Position numbers and translations under genes: made by a program. The notes beneath the pieces are model-generated. The model did no database searches. It saw nothing but the letters and a program-made list of their open reading frames with translations, and had not been told where the DNA came from. 64,000 nucleotides of DNA from Tilletia caries (Eukaryota > Basidiomycota > Exobasidiomycetes > Tilletiales > Tilletiaceae), in NCBI GenBank assembly GCA_032718865.1, contig JALUTQ010000039.1, positions 124,001-188,000 on the forward strand, in the 5' to 3' direction. This document shows positions 56,201 to 64,000 of this stretch, piece after piece. Position 1 is the stretch's first letter. Each line of letters starts with the position of its first letter.

Positions 56201-57614
56201 GCTCATCACGAACGCGACCCGAAAACACGGGGCCGACATCCTCGTCTTTGGGTTTCAGGAGCTCATCGACCTTGAGAAGAAGAGTCTGACGGCCAAGACG
56301 TTGCTCGTGGGAAAGAATCGCCTGGCGGATAAGATGGGCGCGAAGATCTCGGCCAATTATCGGCAGTGGTACGAAGCTCTCACCCGGGCGGTCATGATCT
56401 ATGGCCCGAAAGACCAGCCGTACAAGGTCATCGCGTCCGACTCGCTCGTCGGCCTCTTCTCTCTGGTCTTAGTCCGGCAGTCCGAGAGTAGCAACATTCG
56501 GGATGCAGCGACGGGTGTGACGAAGGTTGGGCTGGGGGGCCGGTATGGGAATAAAGGGGCGATTGCGACGAGGTTTGTGGTGGATGATACCAGTGTCAGT
56601 TTTGTGAACTGTCATTTGAGCGCGGGACAGCGGGCGGTGAAGCGGAGGAACGAGGACGTGGCCGATGTGAGTTGTTCACTTCCTCATTCCATGCCCACTC
56701 TCAGTAGGATGAATATAGTGGGGGCCGCAAAACTGAACATCGCTCTTTTTCTTTTCTTCCCCAGATCTTGGAGGATCCAGACGTATTCGAGCAGCCGATA
56801 GAGAATACGGATGCCTTTGTTCCGGGTGGTGACGGTCGGATGATCTTGGATCATACTTTGTGTTTCTTCAGCGGGGATCTTAACTGTGAGTTTTCCTCCC
56901 GCGCGCACAGCGTGTACCCGACATAAACTCTGGCTGAACACACATTTTTTGTCTGCCAACGATATGGTATCAGACCGAATAGACGAGCGACGTGACACTA
57001 CCATTTCCCTCATTCGAGATCGCCGGCTCGAACATCTTCTTGCCCTAGACCAGCTCCGGACGCAGATGGCCACCAACCCGACGTTCCGACTACGATACTT
57101 CACCGAAGCTGGGCCACCAAGATTTGAACCGACGTACAAATATGACAAGCACACGCACGAGTGGGACTCGTCCGCCAAGCAGCGGATACCGGCGTGGTGC
57201 GATCGGATACTGTGGCGAGAGCAAGGTGCTGATTGGAGTCGGGCCCGGCTCACCTGGGCCCCTACTGCGCAGTCGTCGCTCAATGTGGGCGATCAAGTCG
57301 GCGAGGAGAATGACGACAACGACACGCCCGATCAGGAACATCCTCCCCCTCCCTCCCATTCCAATTCCACTCCTACCCGTCCGACTGGTAGACATCCCGG
57401 ACCCGTCTCCGGCCAGGGACACGTCCGTGTTCTCGGCTATCGACGCTGGGAAACGACGATCTCGGACCACCGACCGGTCACTGGCCTGTTCGAGATCAAA
57501 GTGCGGAGGGTGCAGCCGGAGCAGAAGGAGGATGTGTTGGCGCAGTTGAAGGAGGAGTGGAAGGAGGTGGAGAGGGAGATGGTCGGGCTTGCAAATAGCT
57601 TGTGGTGGCTGTAA
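53271..57614 (+). CDS. Inositol polyphosphate 5-phosphatase with WD40-like propeller
   Basis: Exons 53271-56666, 56765-56885 and 56974-57614 (1385 aa); introns GTGAGT..CCAG and GTGAGT..TCAG. Residues 1-470 are disordered, with a Gln-rich start, Pro-rich tracts and an acidic patch. About 500-930 looks like a beta-propeller (VDFDVCGSVVVTATHEGKVK, YVWVATKDGGIYEIDL, VGSAGEDGCVHFWDG). The catalytic domain follows, with FGFQEL, RYGNKGAIATRF, NCHLSAGQRAVKRR, GDLNYRID (Tyr split by intron 2), RIPAWCDRIL and SDHRPVTG. All expected catalytic residues are present, so it should remove the 5-phosphate of phosphoinositides or inositol phosphates. It lacks a Sac1 domain and resembles the WD-repeat 5-phosphatases of plants and fission yeast rather than synaptojanins. 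Confidence 0.93.
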
Positions 57615-57805
57615 ATTTTGGGGGTGGGTTGGTGGCATAGAAGCAAATAAGAGCAAGGGGCGTTCCTATACCGTTCCTTCCCTCACAGCTCCACCTTCTT
57701 ACGTTTGGATGCATGACATCCATGCCGCGCTTGAAGACTTGACTGATGCAGTGCGCTCAGTATGCGAGTACGAGCTACGAGCTCTCTCTGCATCATCGCC
57801 AGCTC

Positions 57806-57965
57806 ACGACGCTCAACACGCTCCAGGCGAGCAACAAGTCGATCACACATCAGACACGGGGTCTCTGACTCCTTCTCACACTCCCCTTCCCCTTCCCCCT
57901 CGTCGGCTCCTTCTGACCAACGTTGAAGCGCTAATCATCTCCCCATTTTCACAGCTCTCGATTGC
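57806..57965 (+). repeat. Promoter segment of secreted protein 3, duplicated at 62360
   Basis: Starts CGACGCTCAACACGCTCCAG, continues through GGCGAGCAACAAGTCGATCA and ends TTTTCACAGCTC. Its relative at 62360-62512 follows the same order with about 80-85% identity by eye. Confidence 0.8.
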
Positions 57966-58082
57966 CTTTCCCTCCCCTTCTTTCTCTCCAGTAGTCTTGT
58001 CCCCCTTCCACCCAAACACTTTGGCACTTCACATCCTGCCTCGTACATCTCTAACGTCACCCATCACCATCTACTTTGCACA

Positions 58083-58510
58083 ATGCGAGCCGCCGTTGTC
58101 ACAGCCTTCCTCGTCCTGGCCATCTGTGGTCCTGTCACAGCCGTAGTACGTGTACCCTCAGAACTCCTTCGAACAGTAGCAGGAGAACGAAGTTGACCGT
58201 TCTCTGTGTTGATTGTCTTCTGCAGAACACCGACTGGGCTGACGGATGTTACCAGCGAGCAACTCGCTCTTGTGCAAAAGGCATGCAGTCCGGAGCCACC
58301 AAGGAACTGAACGACGCTTGGCAGCGAAACTACTTCAGCTGCCTTTGCAACAAATGGGCAGACCTTCAACCTGGTTCGCACTGCGAGGAAGGCTGCATGA
58401 AAGATCGCAACGACAAGCATTACTGCGACTATGCCTGCGCACGCGGGGGAGATTTCGAAATACCTGTGGGGGGCATGTTGGCATTCTGCAAGCTCCCAGT
58501 CCGTTGCTAG
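58083..58510 (+). CDS. Small secreted ten-cysteine protein, paralogue 3
   Basis: Exons 58083-58145 and 58226-58510 (115 aa); intron GTACGT..GCAG after the signal peptide, as in paralogues 1 and 2. The signal peptide is MRAAVVTAFLVLAICGPVTA. The ten Cys keep family spacing; shared blocks are QRNYFSCLCNKW, CEEGCMKDRND and YCDYACARGG. It is the only copy on the plus strand, because its whole module is inverted. An internal Lys-rich stretch is lacking and function is unknown. The three mature sequences are all different, while the splice sites and 3' flank are conserved. Confidence 0.86.
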
Positions 58511-59460
58511 ACAGCTCGCATCGCCCCGTCGCTCGTCCACCTGCACTGTCGCTGTCGCCAACCGAAGATCTTCCTCCACCTCGCCGTCCCTGGCACTCGC
58601 CCACACATTCTGCCCATCAACCTATTCCCATTCTCCGCCACCCTCGATCAATACAACTCCCCCCTTCAAAACAATCCACCAAATTGAGCAGCAGCTCCAC
58701 GGTCGTTTGTTCGGATCCCCTCCGACCACTCGAAGCAAGGCCAACCACGAGGTTGACATCCCCGCCTTCGATTTGCCAGCCGCACCCTGGCCGAAGAGAA
58801 CTCCTCTGCGAATCAAAGGGAAAGCCAACACATACTTGCTCAAGTCGAGGACAGGATCGAGCAACATGAGCGAAACGCAAGGCCGTCGCAGCTGTTACTG
58901 TCGGATGGATTGCTTCCGAGAGTGGTGACATACACACCCCTCCCCTCTCTCCCTCTCTCCCTCTCTCCCTTTCTCCCTCTCTCCCTCTTGTCTCCCGCTC
59001 TTTATCTCCACCACCGCAATACTATTATTACTCCATGACGAACCCTTGGTACTCACGCCTCACCCTCCTACTTATTCCTCTTGTCCGATACATGAACAGC
59101 AGAACGTTTTTAAGAACGCTCCGAACGTTTCTTTTCCGAGTCCTACATAACTTCAGGAAATGAATTTTTTGTTGCCTGCCATGATATCTACATACAGCAT
59201 CGCTCACCCATGACTCGAGAAAAGGAACGCTCTGTTCGTAGGGCAGGACGAGGGAAGGATGCAAAGGCTGGTAGAGTAGGTATATCATATTATAGCAGAT
59301 GCGCTTCGCAATCTTGAGAACACCACATACCTCTGCGAGCCAGCTTGCTTAGTGCTTCCAACGTCTTCGATCACACCTCAGCGATCGACATCGCAGTCGA
59401 GCCGGAACGTTACTGATAATCGGTTTGCGCTCCTTGGCTCTGTCGCTTTCCAGATCATCT
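58511..59460 (-). repeat. Module tail, inverted copy D
   Basis: Reverse complement of the tail at about 28425-29470, from the secreted-protein stop through a shrunken CCCTCTCT array (58942-58990) and AACGTT-rich part to TTGGCTCTGTCG near 59450. MSC2 exons are absent beyond it. It is the most diverged of the four tails. Confidence 0.85.
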
Positions 59461-59719
59461 GAGAAATAACTAATGACTGCTGTTGGGCTGTTCAACAATG
59501 GGATTGCTCGAACATTTAAGCGTTGCTGAGAAGGACGAAGGACAGCGGTGGTTAAGGATTGAAAAGGGCATGGCGGATACGAAACGATAGGGCTGTGTGT
59601 ATGGAGATGAAAGAAAGGCGATCATCCAGCATCCTATTGTGGGTACCCATCAAGCCGAAGAGCGACGTTTCGGATGTTCGCGATGGCAGGTAGACGAGCG
59701 CCAGAGCCACCTTTCAATT
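59461..59719. other. Spacer, no gene
   Basis: Short region between tail D and the cutinase-family stop codon. Confidence 0.3.
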
Positions 59720-60472
59720 TTACTCCGCTCCCTTGCCGGCCTTCCCTCCGAGCTTCTGAGTCAAAAACTTGGCCCCCGCATCCTGGACCTGAGCCGATGA
59801 CTTGTACACTTTGTGGGGGCCGAAGTCTTCACTCGACGACTTTGAGTACTGGCAGACCTGGTCCCCAAGGGCGCAGATGTTGAGGACTTTCCCATCTTTC
59901 GCCCACGGGGTGATCTTCTCGGAGCCTGGGAAGCCAACCTCCTTAACGCCAAAACCTTGGGCCCCGTCCGTGGAATTGCCTTCGTGGTCATCGATGTTGC
60001 CGGGCAGGTGGGGAAGATGGTAAGGATCGCCGAGCAGAACGATGGCCTTGATCGCCTCGTGGAGCGGATCGTCCGTGCCGACGTTCGCAAGAGCCTTCCA
60101 GGTCACCGCGGCGCCCTGGCCGTATCCGACAAGAGCGTACTTCTGCTTCGGGCACGAAGCGATGCCTTGCTTGAGGTAGTTGTGCACCCATGCTGCACCG
60201 ACGCCGGCGCTAACCTGGAATTGGAACGAGGCCGGGTACACGGTCTGTGCGCTGGTTCCGCCGGGGAGGGCACTGAGCGTCTTCTGGATCATGCCTTTGG
60301 ACGCGACCGAAGGACCCTGGGCCTCGGTCGTAGCGCGAGAGTCGATGATGACATAGTCATGGCAGCCAGCAGCGGAGTTGAGCTCCGCATGTTTGTTGAC
60401 CGACGCGGCCTCTGCGACGTTGAGGAGGGAAAGCGCGAAGGTAAGGAAGGCAGTCGATGAGGCGAGCATCAT
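59720..60472 (-). CDS. Cutinase-family (CE5) secreted protein lacking the nucleophile serine
   Basis: A single exon of 250 aa from ATG 60472. Upstream in-frame sequence is 5' UTR-like, and the chosen start gives a signal peptide (MMLASSTAFLTFALSLLNVA, cleavage near residue 22). The fold signature is the cutinase/acetylxylan esterase alpha/beta hydrolase: VIIDSRATTEAQGPS, the elbow KYALVGYGQGAAV, VLLGDPYHLPH, ICALGDQVCQ with the acidic residue (Asp204) and FGPHKVY with His220. Cys37, 107, 200 and 207 suit the usual disulfides. The elbow reads GYGQG where the family has GYSQG: the nucleophile position 118 is Gly (GGC at 60121-60119), one base from Ser. The frame is otherwise intact, so it may be a binding protein or an inactive enzyme. 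Confidence 0.88.
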   Translation of the reverse strand: MMLASSTAFLTFALSLLNVAEAASVNKHAELNSAAGCHDYVIIDSRATTEAQGPSVASKGMIQKTLSALPGGTSAQTVYPASFQFQVSAGVGAAWVHNYLKQGIASCPKQKYALVGYGQGAAVTWKALANVGTDDPLHEAIKAIVLLGDPYHLPHLPGNIDDHEGNSTDGAQGFGVKEVGFPGSEKITPWAKDGKVLNICALGDQVCQYSKSSSEDFGPHKVYKSSAQVQDAGAKFLTQKLGGKAGKGAE

Positions 60473-60615
60473 GTTCGTTGGAGCGAGTTGTAAGTTGAGA
60501 GCTGTTGGGCGGGAATGTGAGAGACGAGGTGGAAAAGATGTGTGATATAGGAAGAAGTGACAGAGTCGGTGGGGAGAGCAAGTCAGCGAATCCAGAGGGC
60601 CAACCCTGCCAGAAT

Positions 60616-60621
60616 TTATAG
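60616..60621 (-). promoter_or_regulatory. TATA box of cutinase-like gene
   Basis: TATAAA on the minus strand (+ strand TTTATA), about 144 bp upstream of the ATG at 60472. Confidence 0.5.
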
Positions 60622-61133
60622 CTCTGGCGAAAAGGCATCCGAGGCATCCGCTCAGCCTTATCGTACCTGTAGCTTCGACTGCGGCAACAACAGAAAGAAG
60701 GGCGGAGTCTGAAGCGGAAGAGACATGCACTCAGGGCCTGCAAATGGAACGTTGAGTGGCTCCATCAGACCTCATATGCCAGCGGTTCAGCATCGGAAGT
60801 CGACCTCGCCAACTCCACCCTCTCACTCGTGGTTGTTCTTTCTTCTTCCAGCTCGGGTTCTTTTCATCTCCTTCTCATTCTCCCAACCGCCTCGCTGTCC
60901 TCTCTCGTCCCATCTATGTACCCTTCTCGTCCTTCACCGCTTCATCTCTATCTCTATAAAAGGGGCGAACTCGTACCTAGCATCCCCTCTGACCTCTGGG
61001 CTCTAGGTGACAGCCTTCGTCGGCGGAGGGTCGGTCGTCGCTAATTCGGTACATTGATATTGGCGGGCGCCAATCGCGATACGCTGACTGGACCGTGTAT
61101 AGAGGTGACCTCCTCTCGCACAACGATACTAGG
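60622..61133. other. Intergenic, no gene
   Basis: It contains a plus-strand CTATAAAAGG box near 60955 with no recognisable gene downstream, and CT-rich sequence. Confidence 0.35.
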
Positions 61134-61805
61134 CTGAGGAGGAGTGCCGGGAGAGAAAGGAGGATGTTATGTCTGTTGGACCGGAGGCGACGGAGGGGAG
61201 GAAGGATATGAGGATGACGATGGAGATACTTTGGCCTGCTGATTTGCGGCCGTTGTGGAAGCGGACCATGTCAGCTGCCCACACATCACAGCACTGGGTG
61301 AAGATGAGAACACTAGCAGACTCACAGAGGATAGTGTGAGCAAATGAGCGTGTGCGCTTGGGACTTGGAAAGAGCGACAAAGGAAACTCACGGTGTGGCA
61401 GGGATGTGGGAGAGGCTCATGATCCACAGGAGGGTATGGACAAAGACGAGTGCGCCGAGGATGCCGATGCGCCATTTCCAGTTGCGGAACCAGACGGCCT
61501 GTACGAGGGCACCGATGGTGAGGGCGAAGGTGATTAAGACCAATGCGCTGACGCCGAGGCAGAGGAGGAAGCCACCGCCACCACTGCTGTTGTAGGTGTT
61601 GATGCCGTGGGCAGCTTTGGAGTGGTTGGTGAGGGGCTAGTGACTTGTGAGGAGCGCTGCTGATGCAAGGACAGTCTTTGTGAGGAGGAGGCCGACGAGG
61701 AGGTCGACAGGTATGCAGTTGCGTCCATCCCAGAGCATGTGCACCTTCATAGACGCTGTCCAGCCTGAACGTTACCCGCATACGAGGATCAGAAGACGAC
61801 ACCAC
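61134..61805 (-). pseudogene. MSC2 5' fragment, inverted copy E
   Basis: On the minus strand it matches exons 1 and 2 of the intact gene: SSSDPRMRVTFRLDSVYEGA at the start and FLPSVASGPTDITSSFLSRH near the end. Homology stops at about 61134, within exon 2. Small indels break the frame shortly after residue 25 and again later, and part of exon 1 is deleted. It is more diverged from the intact gene than copies B or C, so it is the older fragment. Confidence 0.88.
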
Positions 61806-62359
61806 CCCGCAGCTTCAAACTGAAAGTAGGGCAGAGATGAGAGGCAAGGGTTAGCCGGACACCAAGAACAAAAGGAAGGAGGAAGGAAAGACAAGGGCAG
61901 GAGCCACATACACAGTCAGCTGTTGAGTCTTACAAGAGGGCGTGACCTTGAACGCCAGAACGCCTAATCCCGATGCTTGATTTTAGGGGGACCACGCCGA
62001 AGTGCTCCTGTGTGCGTTGGAGCGGGTATTCAAGGACCTATTGAGAGAATGCGGGACGGTGGCTGAGTCCAGGCGTCATGCGTAATGAGTAATCAGTAAT
62101 CAGTAATGGGTTTATGTTCCTGATGACTATCCGCTGGCGTGGGAATTTGTGTATGCGATGCCAGGACGTGAACGTGTGAACGGTGAAGTGCTTATTTGCA
62201 GCGTTCTTAACGTAGTTGCGAACATACAATTGACCAGCCACTCGACATTTTCATCATCCACTCGCACACCTTCTCCCTCACACACAACAACGTTCTATAG
62301 TTGGTTAACCCCCTCCAACGCGAACTGTAGACCGCCTCTGCCTTCACAATCGACACTCC
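61806..62359. other. Intergenic, no gene recognised
   Basis: Only short ORFs; a TAATGAGTAATCAGTAATCAG-type short tandem lies near 62083. Confidence 0.35.
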
Positions 62360-62512
62360 ACGACGCTCAGTACGCTCCAGGCGAGCAACAAGCCGATCAC
62401 ACATTAGGCACGCCATCTCTGACTCCCTTTCACGTCCCTCTTCCCCTCGTCGACGCCTTCTAACCAAAATTGAAGCACTGACTGTTTCCCCTTTTTCACA
62501 GCTCCTGTTGTC
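62360..62512 (+). repeat. Orphan copy of the secreted-protein 3 promoter
   Basis: Relative of 57806-57965 (CGACGCTCAGTACGCTCCAG through TTTTTCACAGCTC). A TTTTATA box follows at about 62521, but no signal-peptide ORF of the ten-cysteine family follows, so it is a remnant or a promoter of nothing recognisable. Confidence 0.75.
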
Positions 62513-62852
62513 TCCTTGCCTTTTATAGGCTACAGGTCCAGGTTTCCATACGACCGTGCAGAATCGTGCGCGTGCCCGAGACGTATACGTGCTGTTGTTG
62601 AAGCTGAAACCTTCCTCAGGCTTTCAGCTTCCGCTCTGCCCCGACTAAATACATATACGTTCGCGTCTCACCAGGCTCCGCCACGAAAGGACAACCAAGG
62701 ACAGCTATTCGCTGCTTTCAAGTCTGAAAGAGGATCTGACCCGGGTGCTTTTCTATCTGCATGTGTATGTGATGATTCCGCGCAACATATCGTTTGAGAT
62801 CCCTCACGAAGTACGTAAAGGATATGGGTTGCCGAAGGCTAAATACAGCAGA

Positions 62853-63328
62853 CTATTGTGTTCGATTTACCACGTTCAGGTGCTTGTTACACGGGCTCTT
62901 GGTGATGCAGAGATGACTCTTACTCAGAAGCACCGCACCCGTTATAGGAGCCGCGAACCCGAGCGTTACGATGCTGAACACCTTCAGAGGCATGCCATAT
63001 TTTCCAAGATCTCGCTGCTCCAAGCTCGATGTACGACCCTCTCCTCCCCGACCCAACATCGGCGTAAGTCGCTGCTCTCTTTTGATGTGACTTGATGATG
63101 TCTTGTCCGCATCTGGGGCCTTGATGAGGATGAGAATCCGAGGGGAATCGTATTTGCTTCCCTAAAAGGCATCGATTGTAAGTGTCAGGTTGAGGGTGAG
63201 CTGCGAGAGGAGCACAAAGAGTTGTGGTATGTCCAGAATGAACTCACCATGATCGGCTGCGCATACCCACTGCTGAGGAGGGCGAGGCAGGCAAGAGTGC
63301 CGTATACAATCGAGGAAGCTCGAACCAT
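62853..63328 (-). CDS. Small signal-peptide protein, unknown family
   Basis: Minus-strand exons 63328-63248 and 63161-62853 (129 aa); intron GTGAGT..TTAG (86 bp). Exon 1 encodes a convincing signal peptide (MVRASSIVYGTLACLALLSS, cleavage after GYAQ). Exon 2 stays open for 103 codons and joins in phase: GSKYDSPRILILIKAPDADK at its start, a Lys-Arg pair (possible Kex2 site) near residue 55, a hydrophobic stretch VFSIVTLGFAAPITGAVLL, and two Cys near the end. The intron right after the signal peptide recalls the ten-cysteine family but the sequence is unrelated. The acceptor choice is inferred; another at about 63195 would stop early. Confidence 0.5.
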
Positions 63329-64000
63329 TGTCGATTTAAAGTTGGCGGGCGAGGGACTCTGGAAGTGAATGTGGATGTAGATGTGGGTGTGGATTGAGCA
63401 GTCGTGCTGGCAACGAAAGCAGAACCGGCTGCTGGTGAGAAGCCACGTCGGAAGGAGTGAAGTGAGGAGGAAATGTGAGCAGGTCCAGCTGCGAGGAGAA
63501 AGGTAGGAAGAGTTGTGCTGGGAAGCAGAGGTGAGGGGTTCGTGTGGGCGGCGAAACGAGAGGCGTGTCTTCTTATACACGAATTGCCCAATCGACCAGG
63601 TCTGTACGACCTTGATCGGCGTCTTCAGCCTCGAGTGCCAGCGCATTTGATTCAGGGAATGTGAGTTGAGAAAGCAGGCGGTTCGTGCATAAGGAAGGCT
63701 AAGTGTGCTAAGTGTGACGGCCGTATTCAAGCATTTCATCACCGAGGTCATCTTCTCAAATGATTAAGGGGTTTCGTCAGATCCACGACAAGTGTGAAGT
63801 GAGATGAAAAAAAGGTGACTCGCTCCCGTTGAAATGAACACCCCCGAATCACCGCGTCCACGACAGACACGAAGTGCACGAAATGAGAAAGACAGCCATA
63901 CGAGCTCCCTTCAGCTCCGCGTCGGAAGCCTGCTCTGCACAACCACGTCCTCGCCATTAAGCGCTCTATGGAACATGCCACGGACATCAGCAAAGCAGCA
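63329..64000. other. Right edge, no gene recognised
   Basis: Promoter region of the small protein and 400 bp beyond; ORFs to the window edge are short and without features. Confidence 0.35.

Overview
The window is a stretch of nuclear chromosome from a GC-rich, intron-rich filamentous or yeast-like fungus, almost certainly a basidiomycete. The evidence is short GT-AG introns (about 60-100 bp) in most genes, a recognisable set of conserved fungal orthologues, and small secreted cysteine-rich proteins. A plant- or host-associated lineage such as Ustilaginomycotina would fit the secretome and repeats, but the sequence does not prove the class.

The left part (1-28 kb) is a compact housekeeping region. 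In order it holds the 3' end of the Hsp90 co-chaperone STI1, the exosome subunit RRP45, a tandem family of small membrane proteins (one ending in a WW domain), the dolichol-P-mannose mannosyltransferase ALG9, ribosomal protein eS28, the ER-targeting factor SND2/TMEM208, the ESCRT-I subunit VPS23, the mitochondrial Mg2+ channel MRS2, UDP-glucose 4-epimerase, a large acidic orphan protein, mitoribosomal protein mS38 and an ER zinc transporter of the MSC2/ZnT5 type. Intergenic spaces are short and several promoters are divergent, with E-box clusters (CACGTG) in some.

The middle and right part (28-64 kb) is a plastic accessory region. A module made of the 3' end of MSC2, a conserved non-coding tail with an 8-bp microsatellite, and a convergently oriented gene for a ten-cysteine secreted protein is copied three times (A 27-30 kb, B 39.7-42.4 kb, C 46.4-50.1 kb). 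A fourth, inverted copy (D, 58.1-59.5 kb) has lost MSC2 sequence. The separate 5' half of MSC2 lies inverted at 61.1-61.8 kb. Only copy A carries an intact MSC2. Three secreted-protein paralogues are intact (29.5, 49.5 and 58.1 kb) and one is a pseudogene (42.1 kb). Among the copies lie a pogo-like DNA transposon with 140-bp inverted repeats and TA target duplication, a small GC-rich MITE, a 797-bp hAT-type non-autonomous element with an exact 8-bp target duplication, a tRNA-Met-headed SINE-like repeat, and several kilobases with no recognisable gene.

Intact non-repeat genes embedded here are a secreted cysteine-rich mucin-like protein (43.6-46.0 kb), gluconokinase (51.7-52.9 kb), a WD40-type inositol polyphosphate 5-phosphatase (53.3-57.6 kb), a cutinase-family protein whose nucleophile serine is replaced by glycine (59.7-60.5 kb), and a short signal-peptide protein (62.9-63.3 kb). 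The secreted products, the repeats and the copy-number variation together look like an effector-rich niche beside a housekeeping block. That reading is inference.
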